60,000 nucleotides of DNA from Tubiluchus corallicola (lineage: Eukaryota > Priapulida > Priapulimorpha > Priapulimorphida > Tubiluchidae), in assembly GCA_030141605.1 (NCBI GenBank), contig JAQGDQ010000201.1, positions 163,501 through 223,500 of the forward strand, given 5' to 3'. Each line of letters begins with the position of its first letter. The stretch's first letter is position 1. Shown here in pieces: positions 35,201 to 44,100 of this stretch. A program made the translations under genes and the position numbers. Below the pieces are notes generated by a model, which worked only from the letters and a program-made list of their open reading frames with translations, was not told the DNA's origin and ran no database searches.

Positions 35201-36337
35201 GAATAAGTTTCTGGCCAACTATATGATGAATCTTTTCTTTTCTTTGATGTACCGCTTGATTTGTTATTATATTGCTTAAATAAATTAATCTACTCTTTGG
35301 GCACTCTGAAGACCACGCTAGATATATTCATTACGACGAACGCTGTAATGAGCAAACGGTGCATTTTTCTAACGATCAGTAATATGCTAAGGTAGCGATT
35401 TTGCTTTGAAACTGTTACCGGCTGGTCCCACTGCAATTATTTGAATGTATGAAAGTTACATGCTTAACTGCTTGAAAAGCGGCTTCCTTCTGAAGGTCTT
35501 CCTTGTAAAGAACTCCGAAATTGAGCATGTTATTATATAGTGGTAAGCCACGTCTTTACATCATAATTGGTTTAGTTATTTTTTATATTGAAAATATCTG
35601 TGTCAAAGCAGTACGTGTGCCATTTTTACGTGCACTACATACAGTATATCGAGAAATCAAAATTTAAAAACATGCATTCCAAACAACCTACGCGTAGCAT
35701 CTGCTGAAATCAAGGTACGTTTCACTGCTTCGTACTCTTGGCCAGAATTTTTATTCAAGATTAGCGACGTCTGGTTTGCCGTACTGACAGTTTGCGTGGA
35801 ATACCCTAATATTGTTTCATGTTTCTTTAGGCCTATTCCCCCATTACCAGCAATCTGAATTACATGTGGACTTCGTGTGATAAGCGTACTGCATTGAGGC
35901 TTTGTGAGGTCGCAATCTTTATTAATAACGTTTGCCTTATTTGCAATCACATAAGCGTCTTTTAGTTGCACTGGTTTTAAGCAGTAAGTCTTTTGCTTGA
36001 CATTGTCGCCTGAGTTTCCATCAGTATGTACATTTCCACTTGGTATCAATTGATACTGTCGTACTTGACCCTCCTGTGTAGAATTGAGTTTGACGTACAC
36101 TTTTGAGGAATCTCCTACTTTGTGCTGTAAAACTGCGTCGCGCGTGTAATTTTCTTCTTTAACCGATTCCTTGGGAAATAAAGCGTCTCCTTTTTCGAAC
36201 CCTGTATTTGACTTTATCAGTTCAGTTTTTTTTAAGGTAACGTTCTGTTGTCCTGTTTCTGCTGACGATGAATTTCTAATAATAATGAAGGTACTTGCAT
36301 CGCTACACGCATTAGTCTTTTGCACGTTCGTCTCCAT
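29218..36337 (-). CDS. SOX30: SOX30/SoxH-like HMG-box transcription factor
   Basis: Five exons in transcript order: 36337-35692, 33255-33116, 32573-32465, 31842-31654 and 30329-29218. Phases agree at every junction and give 2,196 nt, 731 aa, close to human SOX30 (753 aa). The HMG box spans about residues 233-301, split by introns after NANNAE and inside KYPD. It begins [18 protein letters not shown], contains [16 protein letters not shown], and is followed by [12 protein letters not shown], the signature that points to SOX30/SoxH rather than other SOX groups. Known role: SOX30 is a sequence-specific nuclear DNA-binding protein active in the male germ line of vertebrates; the role here is inferred. 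The N-terminal 215 residues and most of the C-terminal part look disordered. Residues 601-678 hold eleven cysteines. The start is the first in-frame ATG after an upstream TAA. The exon 1 donor (C|GTAGGT) and exon 4 donor (G|GTAGGT) were chosen by phase. Confidence 0.9.
30330..31653. other. Intron 4 of the SOX30-like gene
   Basis: A 1.3-kb intron on the minus strand. Short plus-strand open frames at 30702-30923 and 30998-31231 show no domain. I see no clear repeat. Confidence 0.45.
31985..32110 (-). mobile_element. tRNA-like SINE head or tRNA pseudogene
   Basis: On the minus strand the sequence runs through AGCTCAAACGGCTGAAGTGC (A-box-like), an anticodon-like loop TTGAAAT with a Phe-type GAA triplet in the right place, and GGGTTCAATTCC (B-box-like). 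Spacing is close to a tRNA, but stems are imperfect and the acceptor does not pair well. It sits in intron 3 of the SOX30-like gene. A degenerate tRNA gene and a tRNA-derived SINE are both possible. Confidence 0.5.
32325..32400. mobile_element. Possible hAT-like terminal fragment
   Basis: The phrase TTCGAATCGAATTCGAAC is followed by GAACGTTCGATGCTCATTCCCAG, which on the minus strand reads CTGGGAATGAGCATCGAACG. This resembles the CAGGGxTGGGCATCGAA-type ends common among hAT elements. Only one end was recognised. Confidence 0.28.
33789..33985 (+). repeat. Degenerate GTAG/GCAG tetranucleotide repeat
   Basis: Runs of GTAGGTAGGCAGGTAG, CAGGTAGACAGGTAG and similar words continue, with interruptions such as TGCTGGCAGRTGG, to about 33985. 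This is an imperfect AGGT-type microsatellite. Confidence 0.75.
34030..34220 (+). repeat. Degenerate CACTGCCCAAxTGTC minisatellite
   Basis: Related phrases recur: CACTGCCCAAATGTCCTG, TACCCAAGTGCCACC, CTACCCAAACGTCCACTG, CTCAATTGCCACT, CTGCTCAACTGTTCCACTG and CCCAAGTTGCC. The unit is roughly 15 bases and poorly conserved. A related set of words occurs in both copies of the 3.4-kb tandem unit, near 7114-7170 and 10552-10608. Confidence 0.55.
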
Positions 36338-36585
36338 TGAGGATGAAACACTGACTACTTTCAATTTCTGTCCTGTTTCTTTTTGCCTAATTTGTTAAAC
36401 TCGTTTATTCACGTCAATTTATTATTGCCATCACAGGTTAGAACATTTGTCGTTCAGCACAGCTTTTTGTTTCTGGAAAGTTATGGAAACGGTGACATAA
36501 CAATGAGACAATTGCCACGCGGTGCCTTTGTTCTTACGTTTGTTTAAACGAAACGCTTGCATTTGACGATATCAGCAGAATAAGA
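36338..36585. promoter_or_regulatory. Short divergent intergenic region, likely bidirectional promoter
   Basis: Only 248 bases separate the start codon of the SOX30-like gene (minus) from that of the DOMON gene (plus). Both 5' UTRs and promoters must lie here unless either gene has an unseen upstream exon. I do not recognise a TATA box or a specific factor site that I would defend. Confidence 0.6.
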
Positions 36586-37311
36586 ATGTTAGGCCTGATT
36601 GCTTTGCTTATTTTGTGTGTAAAAGCCGAAATTGAAATGGATTTTACTGGATGTTCTGAGACGAAAGGATGTTATCGTAAGGGAAAACAAGGCTGCAGCG
36701 CTTCTACATGTGAAGTTGCTGCTATCTGGACGCGCGATGGTGATGATGTTCAAGACAAAGCTGTTGACAAAGATACCACATACACAATTAAACTTAGCGC
36801 TAAAGCAAAAGGTTGGATTTCTATCGGCTTCTCAAACGAAGACAAAATAATGGGGAAGGATGACGTTTACGCGTGCGTTCGTCAACGAAACTCATCATCA
36901 GTTATATTTCAACGTTACTTTAATCCTGTGCGTTTGTATTCCAGACCGGTGATGCAAAAAGAGAAAAAATTCCAAACTATGCTTTATTTCGCCGGCTCAT
37001 ATGTAGACGGTAGAATCATGTGCGAGTTTAGAACGCCTTGCTGGTATGTGGAGTATTTAAACGGCTCAGTAACTACCTACGATTTGAACAAACCTTTTTT
37101 TCACCTTTATGCCGTTGGCAATGTAGTTGGTATGGACGAGTATGGCGTGCCTATAATTGAAAAGCATGAAGCCAGGTACCCAGCAAAGACACTACGTCCT
37201 GTTTGGCTACATATATACACTAACGAATTAGATGGAACATCCCTTGTTACTCTCGCGATGCCAGTAAAATTGTTTTACGTGTTTCTAATTCTGAAGTTTT
37301 TTATAACTTGA
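36586..37311 (+). CDS. Secreted or membrane-anchored DOMON-domain protein, intronless
   Basis: A single open frame of 241 aa from ATG 36586 to TGA 37309-37311. Residues 1-15 (MLGLIALLILCVKAE) look like a signal peptide. A cysteine-rich segment follows (CSETKGCYRKGKQGCSASTC). A DOMON domain begins around residue 45, with WISIGFSNEDKIMGKDDVYAC as its clearest block. The last 20 residues are hydrophobic and end the protein, which fits a GPI signal or a C-terminal anchor. The domain is shared with ferric-chelate reductase 1 (FRRS1) and dopamine beta-hydroxylase relatives, where it can bind haem or sugar. Here there is no cytochrome b561 region and no monooxygenase domain, so it is a stand-alone DOMON protein without an assignable substrate. 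An AATAAA stands at 37451-37456. Lack of introns could reflect retroposition, but there is no poly(A) tract. Confidence 0.85.
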   Translation: MLGLIALLILCVKAEIEMDFTGCSETKGCYRKGKQGCSASTCEVAAIWTRDGDDVQDKAVDKDTTYTIKLSAKAKGWISIGFSNEDKIMGKDDVYACVRQRNSSSVIFQRYFNPVRLYSRPVMQKEKKFQTMLYFAGSYVDGRIMCEFRTPCWYVEYLNGSVTTYDLNKPFFHLYAVGNVVGMDEYGVPIIEKHEARYPAKTLRPVWLHIYTNELDGTSLVTLAMPVKLFYVFLILKFFIT

Positions 37312-37753
37312 CAGTGTGGAATTACAAATTGCTATGTAGACAATGTATCTTATCAGCAGTTTGACTGTTGCATTATTTAAATATAAATATATTACGTCAG
37401 TTGAAAGCAACATTAGAACGTGCATTAAGAATTATTTTAAATCAACTAATAATAAAACCATTTATTTAGGCCTATACATTTTGACCTAAAAACTTTTCTT
37501 CGATTATCAGACATATTGTCAAAAACGTTATTAAGCTAATTAAGCTAAGAAAATGTTTATATATAGGAAAACGGTTGTAATATAGCAACAATAATAATTT
37601 TCATTTTTAGGCGTTATTGTATACATGTGCTAGTTTACTGGGAGAGCTCTCATAATGCTTTTAAGCTTTTTGAGCTTTTTCAATGAAGTTGATACAATTT
37701 TATCAATTTCAAATCTAAAAACATAATTTTATTAAACGTGATCCAGAGTTTTC
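37312..37753 (+). other. 3' flank of the DOMON gene
   Basis: AT-rich sequence with a candidate plus-strand polyadenylation signal (AATAAA, 37451-37456). Nothing else was recognised. Confidence 0.5.
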
Positions 37754-38334
37754 TCATTTTGAACCATTATAAAAGTTACAGTAGCGTTGACTGTTGTCAA
37801 CAAAAAAAAATCGATGGTCATCTTAAATTTTACTTATTCCTAACATTACATGTATGTGCTGACAAACAAGCACATTTTAATTGGAAATTTCGTGAGCTTT
37901 TTCATAGCTCATGAATAAAAAGCATCTTTCATAATTTTAATGACTGACAGAGTTGATCAAACAGTCAAATAGCTTCTTTGCCCTTTTTTATTGAGTTGAT
38001 ATAATTGCTGTAAATACCGACTCGTTAATGAAAAACCTAGTGTTCATTTTGAACCATTATAAAAGTTACAGTAGCGTTGACTGTTGTCAACAAAAAAAAA
38101 TCGATGGTCATCTTAAATTTTACTTATTCCTAACATTACATGTATGTGCTGACAAACAAGCACATTTTAATTGGAAATTTCGTGAGCTTTTTCATAGCTC
38201 ATGAATAAAAAGCATCTTTCATAATTTTAATGACTGACAGAGTTGATCAAACAGTCAAATAGCTTCTTTGCCCTTTTTTATTGAGTTGATATAATTGCTG
38301 TAAATACCGACTCGTTAATGAAAAACCTAGTGTT
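37754..38334. repeat. Perfect 290-bp tandem duplication
   Basis: Copies lie at 37754-38043 and 38044-38334 (the last base extends by shared sequence). As read, they are identical, including a nine-A run and a TGTATGTGCTGACAAACAAG phrase. They fill the space between the convergent DOMON and K2P genes. Each copy carries a minus-strand AATAAA (TTTATT at 37987-37992 and 38277-38282) that could serve the K2P transcript. Each also carries a plus-strand AATAAA, in GAATAAAAAGC, that could serve the DOMON transcript. Confidence 0.95.
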
Positions 38335-38388
38335 ACTCGTGGAGGCTAAGAAAATATCACAGTAAAAGCCAGCGGTTCTTCAACACAT

Positions 38389-41300
38389 TCACACTGTACT
38401 ATCAACAATGAGTTTTGACTGACTCCCCATGCTTAATGGTGACCTCTTGCCTAGATTTGATGGTTCACCCCATGCTGGAGTGAGTAAACGATCAGGATTT
38501 GGTTGTAGCGCAGGGGGCGGCAAAGATGGTGGCCTGTTAGGCGATGCGCCCGAACGCCGATTTTGTCTTCCACCCACAGCAGACTGTTGAGTTGGCTCAC
38601 TAAGTTTACTTTCTGAGTCTATCCTACTCTGATCACGTTCTTCCTTGCTCTTGTCGCATGTGTTTAGAGAGGTCTCTTTTTCAGCATTCTCGTTGGTTTT
38701 ACCCGGCTGATCCACCTCGTCATCTTCTATGATACCTATCTGTTTTCCCAACCATTCAAATTTCTGGATAATCTCAGCTTGCATGAGACTGAAGGACATT
38801 GACAGCAACGCCAAGCCCAAGAATATGTACACAGAACTGAGAATGGTTTCCCAGTAGTTGTCGGCTTGTCCGGACGTAGAACCTGGCACAAAATCGCCAA
38901 ACCCAATAGTACTCAAGGTGGTAAATGCATAATACGCGGCAATGACCATATCCCACTCCGCTTCCCAATAATCAAAAAGAACAGCACCTAGCAGCACATA
39001 AGAACCAATAATGACTAAGGTGAGCATGACAGGTACTGACATTTGATCCATGGGATCTCCAGACAATGATTCGTCTAATACTAGCATGTTATCCTCTTCA
39101 AGCTTTTCTCTGGCTTTCTCTGCTTCATGCTGCCGCTCAAGAGCTTGCAATCTCAACCGCTCCTTTCTCGTCATAGGTCCCTTTTTGCTTTTCAGTTTTT
39201 CTATTTGTTCTTCTGTTTCCAAAGCTGTGCTGCTAGTTGGTTTTTCCACGTGTGGGTGTTGATTCTGAAGGCTTTCGTACTGTCCACGCAGTCGTTTCCG
39301 GTTGCATAGGTAGCAGCACATGCGAGCATATAAGTATCGAGTAACCTGAGCCATCGAGTCACCAACGCTACCCAAAAACATAATCATCAGTGGAATACCT
39401 AAGAAACCATATGGTATGACAACAAGTCTTCCCCAGTCTGTCTTTGGTGTTATATGTCCATAACCTAAAATGTGAAAGCAAACAATTATAAAATTTTCCT
39501 TTAAGCTATAACAAATCCCAGTAAGTTTGCAAGTCGTTATTTACGCTTCTTCGAATTATATTTGTGGTTCGCTTAGTAGTCATTTTCTGTTTATATTATT
39601 CTTTCATGATTGTCAGAAATAAACCGATGGCTCATTAATTGAAATCATTATTATCGAAAACTTTCTCTATGTTTTTTCTTCATTGGTTTCCAAGTTCAAT
39701 ATAAATAGTTGATTTAAGAACATACATTTAAGCCAAGTTTAGGCCGACCTGTGACGCGAGGCAGCTCTCCTTAATTGACAAGAAATAGTCGTAGACACAC
39801 ACTGGTCGACTATGAGTGATTTCCAGCAGCTAGAAAGGTACGAGTTCTCCGAGCTCCAACACTGCTCAGGTCGAAGGCGAGTGAGCGTAAGCGAATGAAA
39901 AAAATCTCTGACCATGGTCGACCAGACCACGAAACCAAACAACATCACTCAGGTTAAAACTGGGCGGATACCGTATGCCGCGAATAGAACATGAACAACT
40001 CGCTGGAACTGACTTGCTTTATGTTGCGTCGTAAGCTTGCTTGTGACGACGGATATACACTCGGAACTAGCGGTCGTATGCCGCCAGCAAGGCCGCTTCA
40101 AAACACCGTCTTTTGAAGGGACCTTGGCCGCGTTGCGTCGCAAGGTCGACCTAAGCCTGCCTTGAGAGGACTTCGACTTACCTATAGTAGTTATAATAGT
40201 AATGACAAACAGTATTGTATTAGCTACTTCCCAGTCATCCCTCCCTCTCTCGTTGGTGCCGTCATACTTTAATTCTTCATCTAACACAGCTGCGCTGATG
40301 TTGTGTCGCAACTCTTCCAGTTTCTACAAAAAGTTGAAAGCAACTCATGTGAAGTTGAACTTGAGAGCACAAGTTAAAATCAAAAATTGGAAACAAGTTG
40401 GAAACAATAGCAGATTATATTGGCATTTGGCCAAACTTGAACTCTGGAAGACATTTCAAGACACGTGTATGTGAACAGTTAGGCCTACCTATACATACAT
40501 ACAACTACTGTGGTTAAAATTTGCTCACCTGTAGGTGAGTTTTGATAGGCCGTGACAAAATGGCAAAGGGTCACAAAATTTCACCATTATAAGTATTTAA
40601 TCAATAAACGAAGACTTGGTTTGTTGTTGCAATTGGTAGACTTTTGTGGTAATTGTGTCAATTTCAATGCCATTAAATTTCTCAGCATTGCTTTTGTATG
40701 TTTTTTGTTGAATACGTACCACATTTGAAGCATTCCTCCATGCTTTTCCGTCTGCTGAATCGTACAGGTTTAATGTCTGACTATCTGCGTAAATTTCGGC
40801 AATTGTTAAATTTTGTAGTTGAAGTATCTCTAGTGAATATTCCATCTTTGCTGCTTTACGTAAATCTTCTGCTGGTTTTTCTGAATATAAATGAGACATA
40901 TGACAAATAAAATTTCTTTTCTCTTAAGCTGCATAATTATATTGACTGATTACATACCTATAGACATGGAATTATTTGTGCTACGTTAATAGCTTGTTAG
41001 ACACCAACTACACAATGCCAATTTAAGTAGCTTAAAACTACTATAATTACTATTTCACTATAAATTTCATATGAGAATTGCACTAACGTAGTTATGCCTC
41101 ACATTTGAAAAGTTGTACGTCAAGCCTTTGAATAAATTTGGGGTAAAAATTCTAAATATAATCAACAAAAACACCGACAAATATCAATAAAGAAAAGATC
41201 GACAGTGATTTTTAGATTTTTGGATTAAAAGTTTTAACGTTTAGATTTAATTTTTCTCCGACCATTGACCAGGCTTTACTTTGGTGGACAAATAGGACTG

Positions 41301-41750
41301 GTTTTAATAGGCTAATACAATACACTTTATTTTCGTACCTATTGCAATGAACATTGCAGTGCCTATGGCGCAGTACGCTGCTACTGCTAGAAATAAACCA
41401 ACACTGGACAGAACAACCTTTAACACTTTCTTCCACATGGGCTTAGGAGGTTCTACTTCTGTGACGTCCTGCTCATACCCTCCAGCAGTATCTCCTGTAT
41501 GTTGTGGTCCATATGGCTGTTGTGGTGGTTGGTTGAAGTACGGAGAATCTCTCTGGTTTTGTGGTGCATACGGCTGTACGGGTGGGTGATTATAAAAAGC
41601 AGAACCTGTTTGCTCTTGTGGCGCTTGTTGCAGTGACTGATTGTAGTAAGTAAAATTTAAGTTGTTTGAACTGGGAAGTTCCTGCGATGACGTCACGTTT
41701 GCATCCATTTGCCCTGGTCTAATTTCTTCGCCTGATCCTGAATTATACAT
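38389..41750 (-). CDS. Two-pore-domain (K2P) potassium channel subunit A
   Basis: Four coding exons in transcript order: 41750-41339, 40880-40720, 40323-40182 and 39464-38389. Phases match and give 1,791 nt, 596 aa. Order of parts: a 100-residue cytosolic N terminus rich in Pro, Gln, Tyr and Asn; TM1 about 110-136; an extracellular cap; pore helix and first filter TTIGYG (236-241); TM2 about 250-275; a long charged loop (about 280-380) with a Lys/Glu/Arg helical stretch; TM3 about 382-404; second filter STIGFGD (423-429); TM4 about 446-466; and a disordered C tail. This is the full K2P plan: two subunits make a K+-selective leak channel in the plasma membrane. The long TM2-TM3 loop recalls TRESK and nematode TWK channels, but subfamily is not assigned. 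CAG immediately precedes the ATG, so a spliced 5' UTR exon upstream is likely. Confidence 0.93.
39730..40163. mobile_element. Possible 434-bp MITE in intron 3 of K2P gene A
   Basis: The left end AAGCCAAGTTTAGGCCGACCT (39730-39750) matches the reverse complement of 40143-40163 at 17 of 21 positions. The interior is clearly GC-richer than the surrounding intron, with many CGAC and GTCG words. It is non-coding. No clear target-site duplication was found, so the ends are approximate. The element's right end lies only 18 bases from the splice donor of exon 3. Confidence 0.42.
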
Positions 41751-43020
41751 CTGCTAATAAAAAAGCAAAAATATGTTACTTAGAATAGCCTATATTTTCT
41801 AGCCTAAAAGTAAAGTGTATTTATTTCGCCAAACAAAACACAACATCAGAAATAGCTAAAGTCAACACATGTAACGTTTAGCTTTAAAAATGAAGAGACA
41901 CTCACTGTCTGCACACAGTGATGAATCAGGGACACAATCAGTAATCAGACGCTTGTGAATAATTTAATATGCTGATATCAAGAAGATTCGTTCTTTGTTC
42001 AGCAAATCATTATATGCATAATTGATTTTGCTTCTTCATATTCTCATGAAATCAACATTTAGTTCCTCGAAAACTAAAAAAACATTGCTGGAATTTTAAA
42101 CTTTCATTATGGTGATTAATCAATATATGTATGTCTATTAATACCATTAGATTCGTTAGACTAATCGTTAGAAAATTAGTTCATGATTTTTTTATTTCAG
42201 GCACAAATTTGAAAACTAAAATTATAGCAAGTCAAAACTGTCTCGGGAGCAATCCGTACTCCATCATTGTCCTTTCGTCATTGTCGTCATTACTATTATC
42301 AGCATTATCATAATCTTCATCGCAACCTGCAACTCAGCAGTTAAAAATTTAATAATTTTGTTTAATATAATCTGTTTTGCGCTATAGTATTTAGATTGAT
42401 TGGACGTCATTGCACGACACACCTTCGGCTAATGAATCAAGCTACTTTCACCGATAACAAAAAATGACTACTGGTCGTTGACCGATCACTGATCGACAGC
42501 AACCCGCAAAAATCCACACAGAATTTTTCATTACATTTTTAACAAAGTTAGCAAGCTAATTTTGAAATAAACTTGCATTGTTTTTCCATTTGCGGTAAAC
42601 AAGAACGAAATCATTTGCGATAATAACAAGACCATTCGTGAAAAACAAAATTATCACCTTACACCAAAACCTTTAGTGTAAACGCACGTTTGCCTAACCA
42701 CATCAATTATTCCATCGTCTGAGCAAGTTGTTTTCGCTTAAGATTCGGCAAACCAACAATACCCTAAAATTTATTGAGTTTTTCATTTCACAAAGTTCTA
42801 TAGTTTACAACATCTATGAAACTGCAGATATATTGATTGAGTGTACACTATTTTACATGTTGCTAGCTTGCACTGCATTCTAGTTAATCATTGATCACTC
42901 ACTGGCTTTGTGTTGCTAAGCTTCGCATGTAGTCATTGGTTGCGAATGCATCAGCTTCACCGATTGATCAAAGAAAGCCTCAAAAAGTTATTGGACGTGA
43001 CAACGCAAGAGAGTCAAAAG
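41751..43020. other. Intergenic region between the divergent K2P genes, part 1
   Basis: AT-rich sequence upstream of K2P gene A on the minus strand. The 5' UTR exon or exons and promoter of that gene probably lie in this area, but I could not place them. No other gene was recognised. Confidence 0.4.
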
Positions 43021-43029
43021 GTGACTGCA

Positions 43030-43037
43030 TGACGTCA
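43030..43037. promoter_or_regulatory. Full consensus CRE (TGACGTCA)
   Basis: A perfect palindromic cAMP response element stands at 43030-43037, followed within 60 bases by another ATGACGTC half-site-like word (about 43070) and a GCGTCACCTGACCGG phrase. It lies 1.3 kb upstream of the K2P gene A coding start. Use by CREB/ATF factors is inference from sequence alone. Confidence 0.35.
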
Positions 43038-43750
43038 CGTCCGCACTACATCTCTGTAGGCGTCTTGATATGACGTCTGTAGCGTCACCTGACCGGAAAA
43101 ATCGGCACTGAAGTTAGGCAACAGTGACTCTAAGACGTTTTTGGCTGGCTAACTTATCTAGTTCCAAATATAATATGCATCATTAAAGCAGAGTGCCCTT
43201 TGAACACTTATTATTATATGATCCTGCTCTTCTCTGCTGTTTTCACAGATCACTCGTAGAAGTGCTGTACTTTCTATTTAAAAATAGTTAGTTATGATTA
43301 CTGAGTATAAAGACGAAAGGTCAATGATCAACTGTTAAAGGTCGTCTATAGTTTTTCATCCGTCTGACCTACCAGAGAAATATGACCACAAAATCTGGAG
43401 TGTCTAGAAAATGACTAATAGATATCATCAAGCTTAATGAGGTTATTCAACTTAAACTGAGTTGATAAATTTGGAGATTAAGGTTTGAAGCCTACCACCT
43501 CTGTATAGCTGTTCATTCAGGGTAGTGTCTAGCTCTAGAATGATTTCGATGTTAATAGTATCAAATGTGAAGAGAATGTTTACTTTAAATTTTTCTCTAC
43601 CTGACATGAGTATGAATATAAATAATAATATATGAACGTGCACAGCAGTAGAAACCTATCGCTAATTCTGTCCGCTAGAGACACGACTTCAAAATCAACA
43701 GACAGAGTATTTTTAACGGAAGCCTTTTTGTTTTTAACAGAAATGTTTTT

Positions 43751-44100
43751 AAGAATAACAAATACTGTATGCCGCGGACTAAATAAACGTTTTTTAAGAA
43801 TAATAAATGTGTTGCGAACTACTAAAAAGTTTCTCAAGAATAACAATTAAGTTGCGAACTACGTAAAAGTTTTCTAAGAATAATAAATAAGCTGCGAAGT
43901 ACGTGAAAGCTTCTTAAGAATAACAAATAAACTGCTAACTACATTACAGTTACCTAAGATTAATAAACAAATGCGGACTACATAAAAGTTTCTTAAGAAT
44001 AATAAATAAGCTGTGGACTACAAAACTTTCTTAAGAATAATAAATCAACTGCGAATCACATAATTTCCTAAGAATAATAAATAAGCTGCGGACTACGTGA
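43751..44100 (+). repeat. Minisatellite, about nine units of ~40 bp
   Basis: AAGAATAAYAAAT followed by about 28 bases including CTGCGGACTACRTRAAAGTTTC recurs at about 43751, 43797, 43837, 43876, 43916, 43957, 43995, 44033 and 44070. Units vary in length (38-46 bases) and sequence, so the array is old. Confidence 0.85.

Larger units (their letters stand above)
33256..35691. other. Intron 1 of the SOX30-like gene
   Basis: A 2.4-kb intron. It contains a purine-rich tract on the plus strand (about 33395-33535, AGAATAGAAAAAAACAG and GGAGGGGGAAAG words), then two degenerate simple-repeat blocks listed separately. No coding exon was recognised. Confidence 0.5.

Noticed and set aside
41687-41697. 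TGACGTCA CRE inside the first coding exon of K2P A
   Set aside because: It falls within codons for the N-terminal tail (NVTSS region) and is more simply explained as coding sequence.
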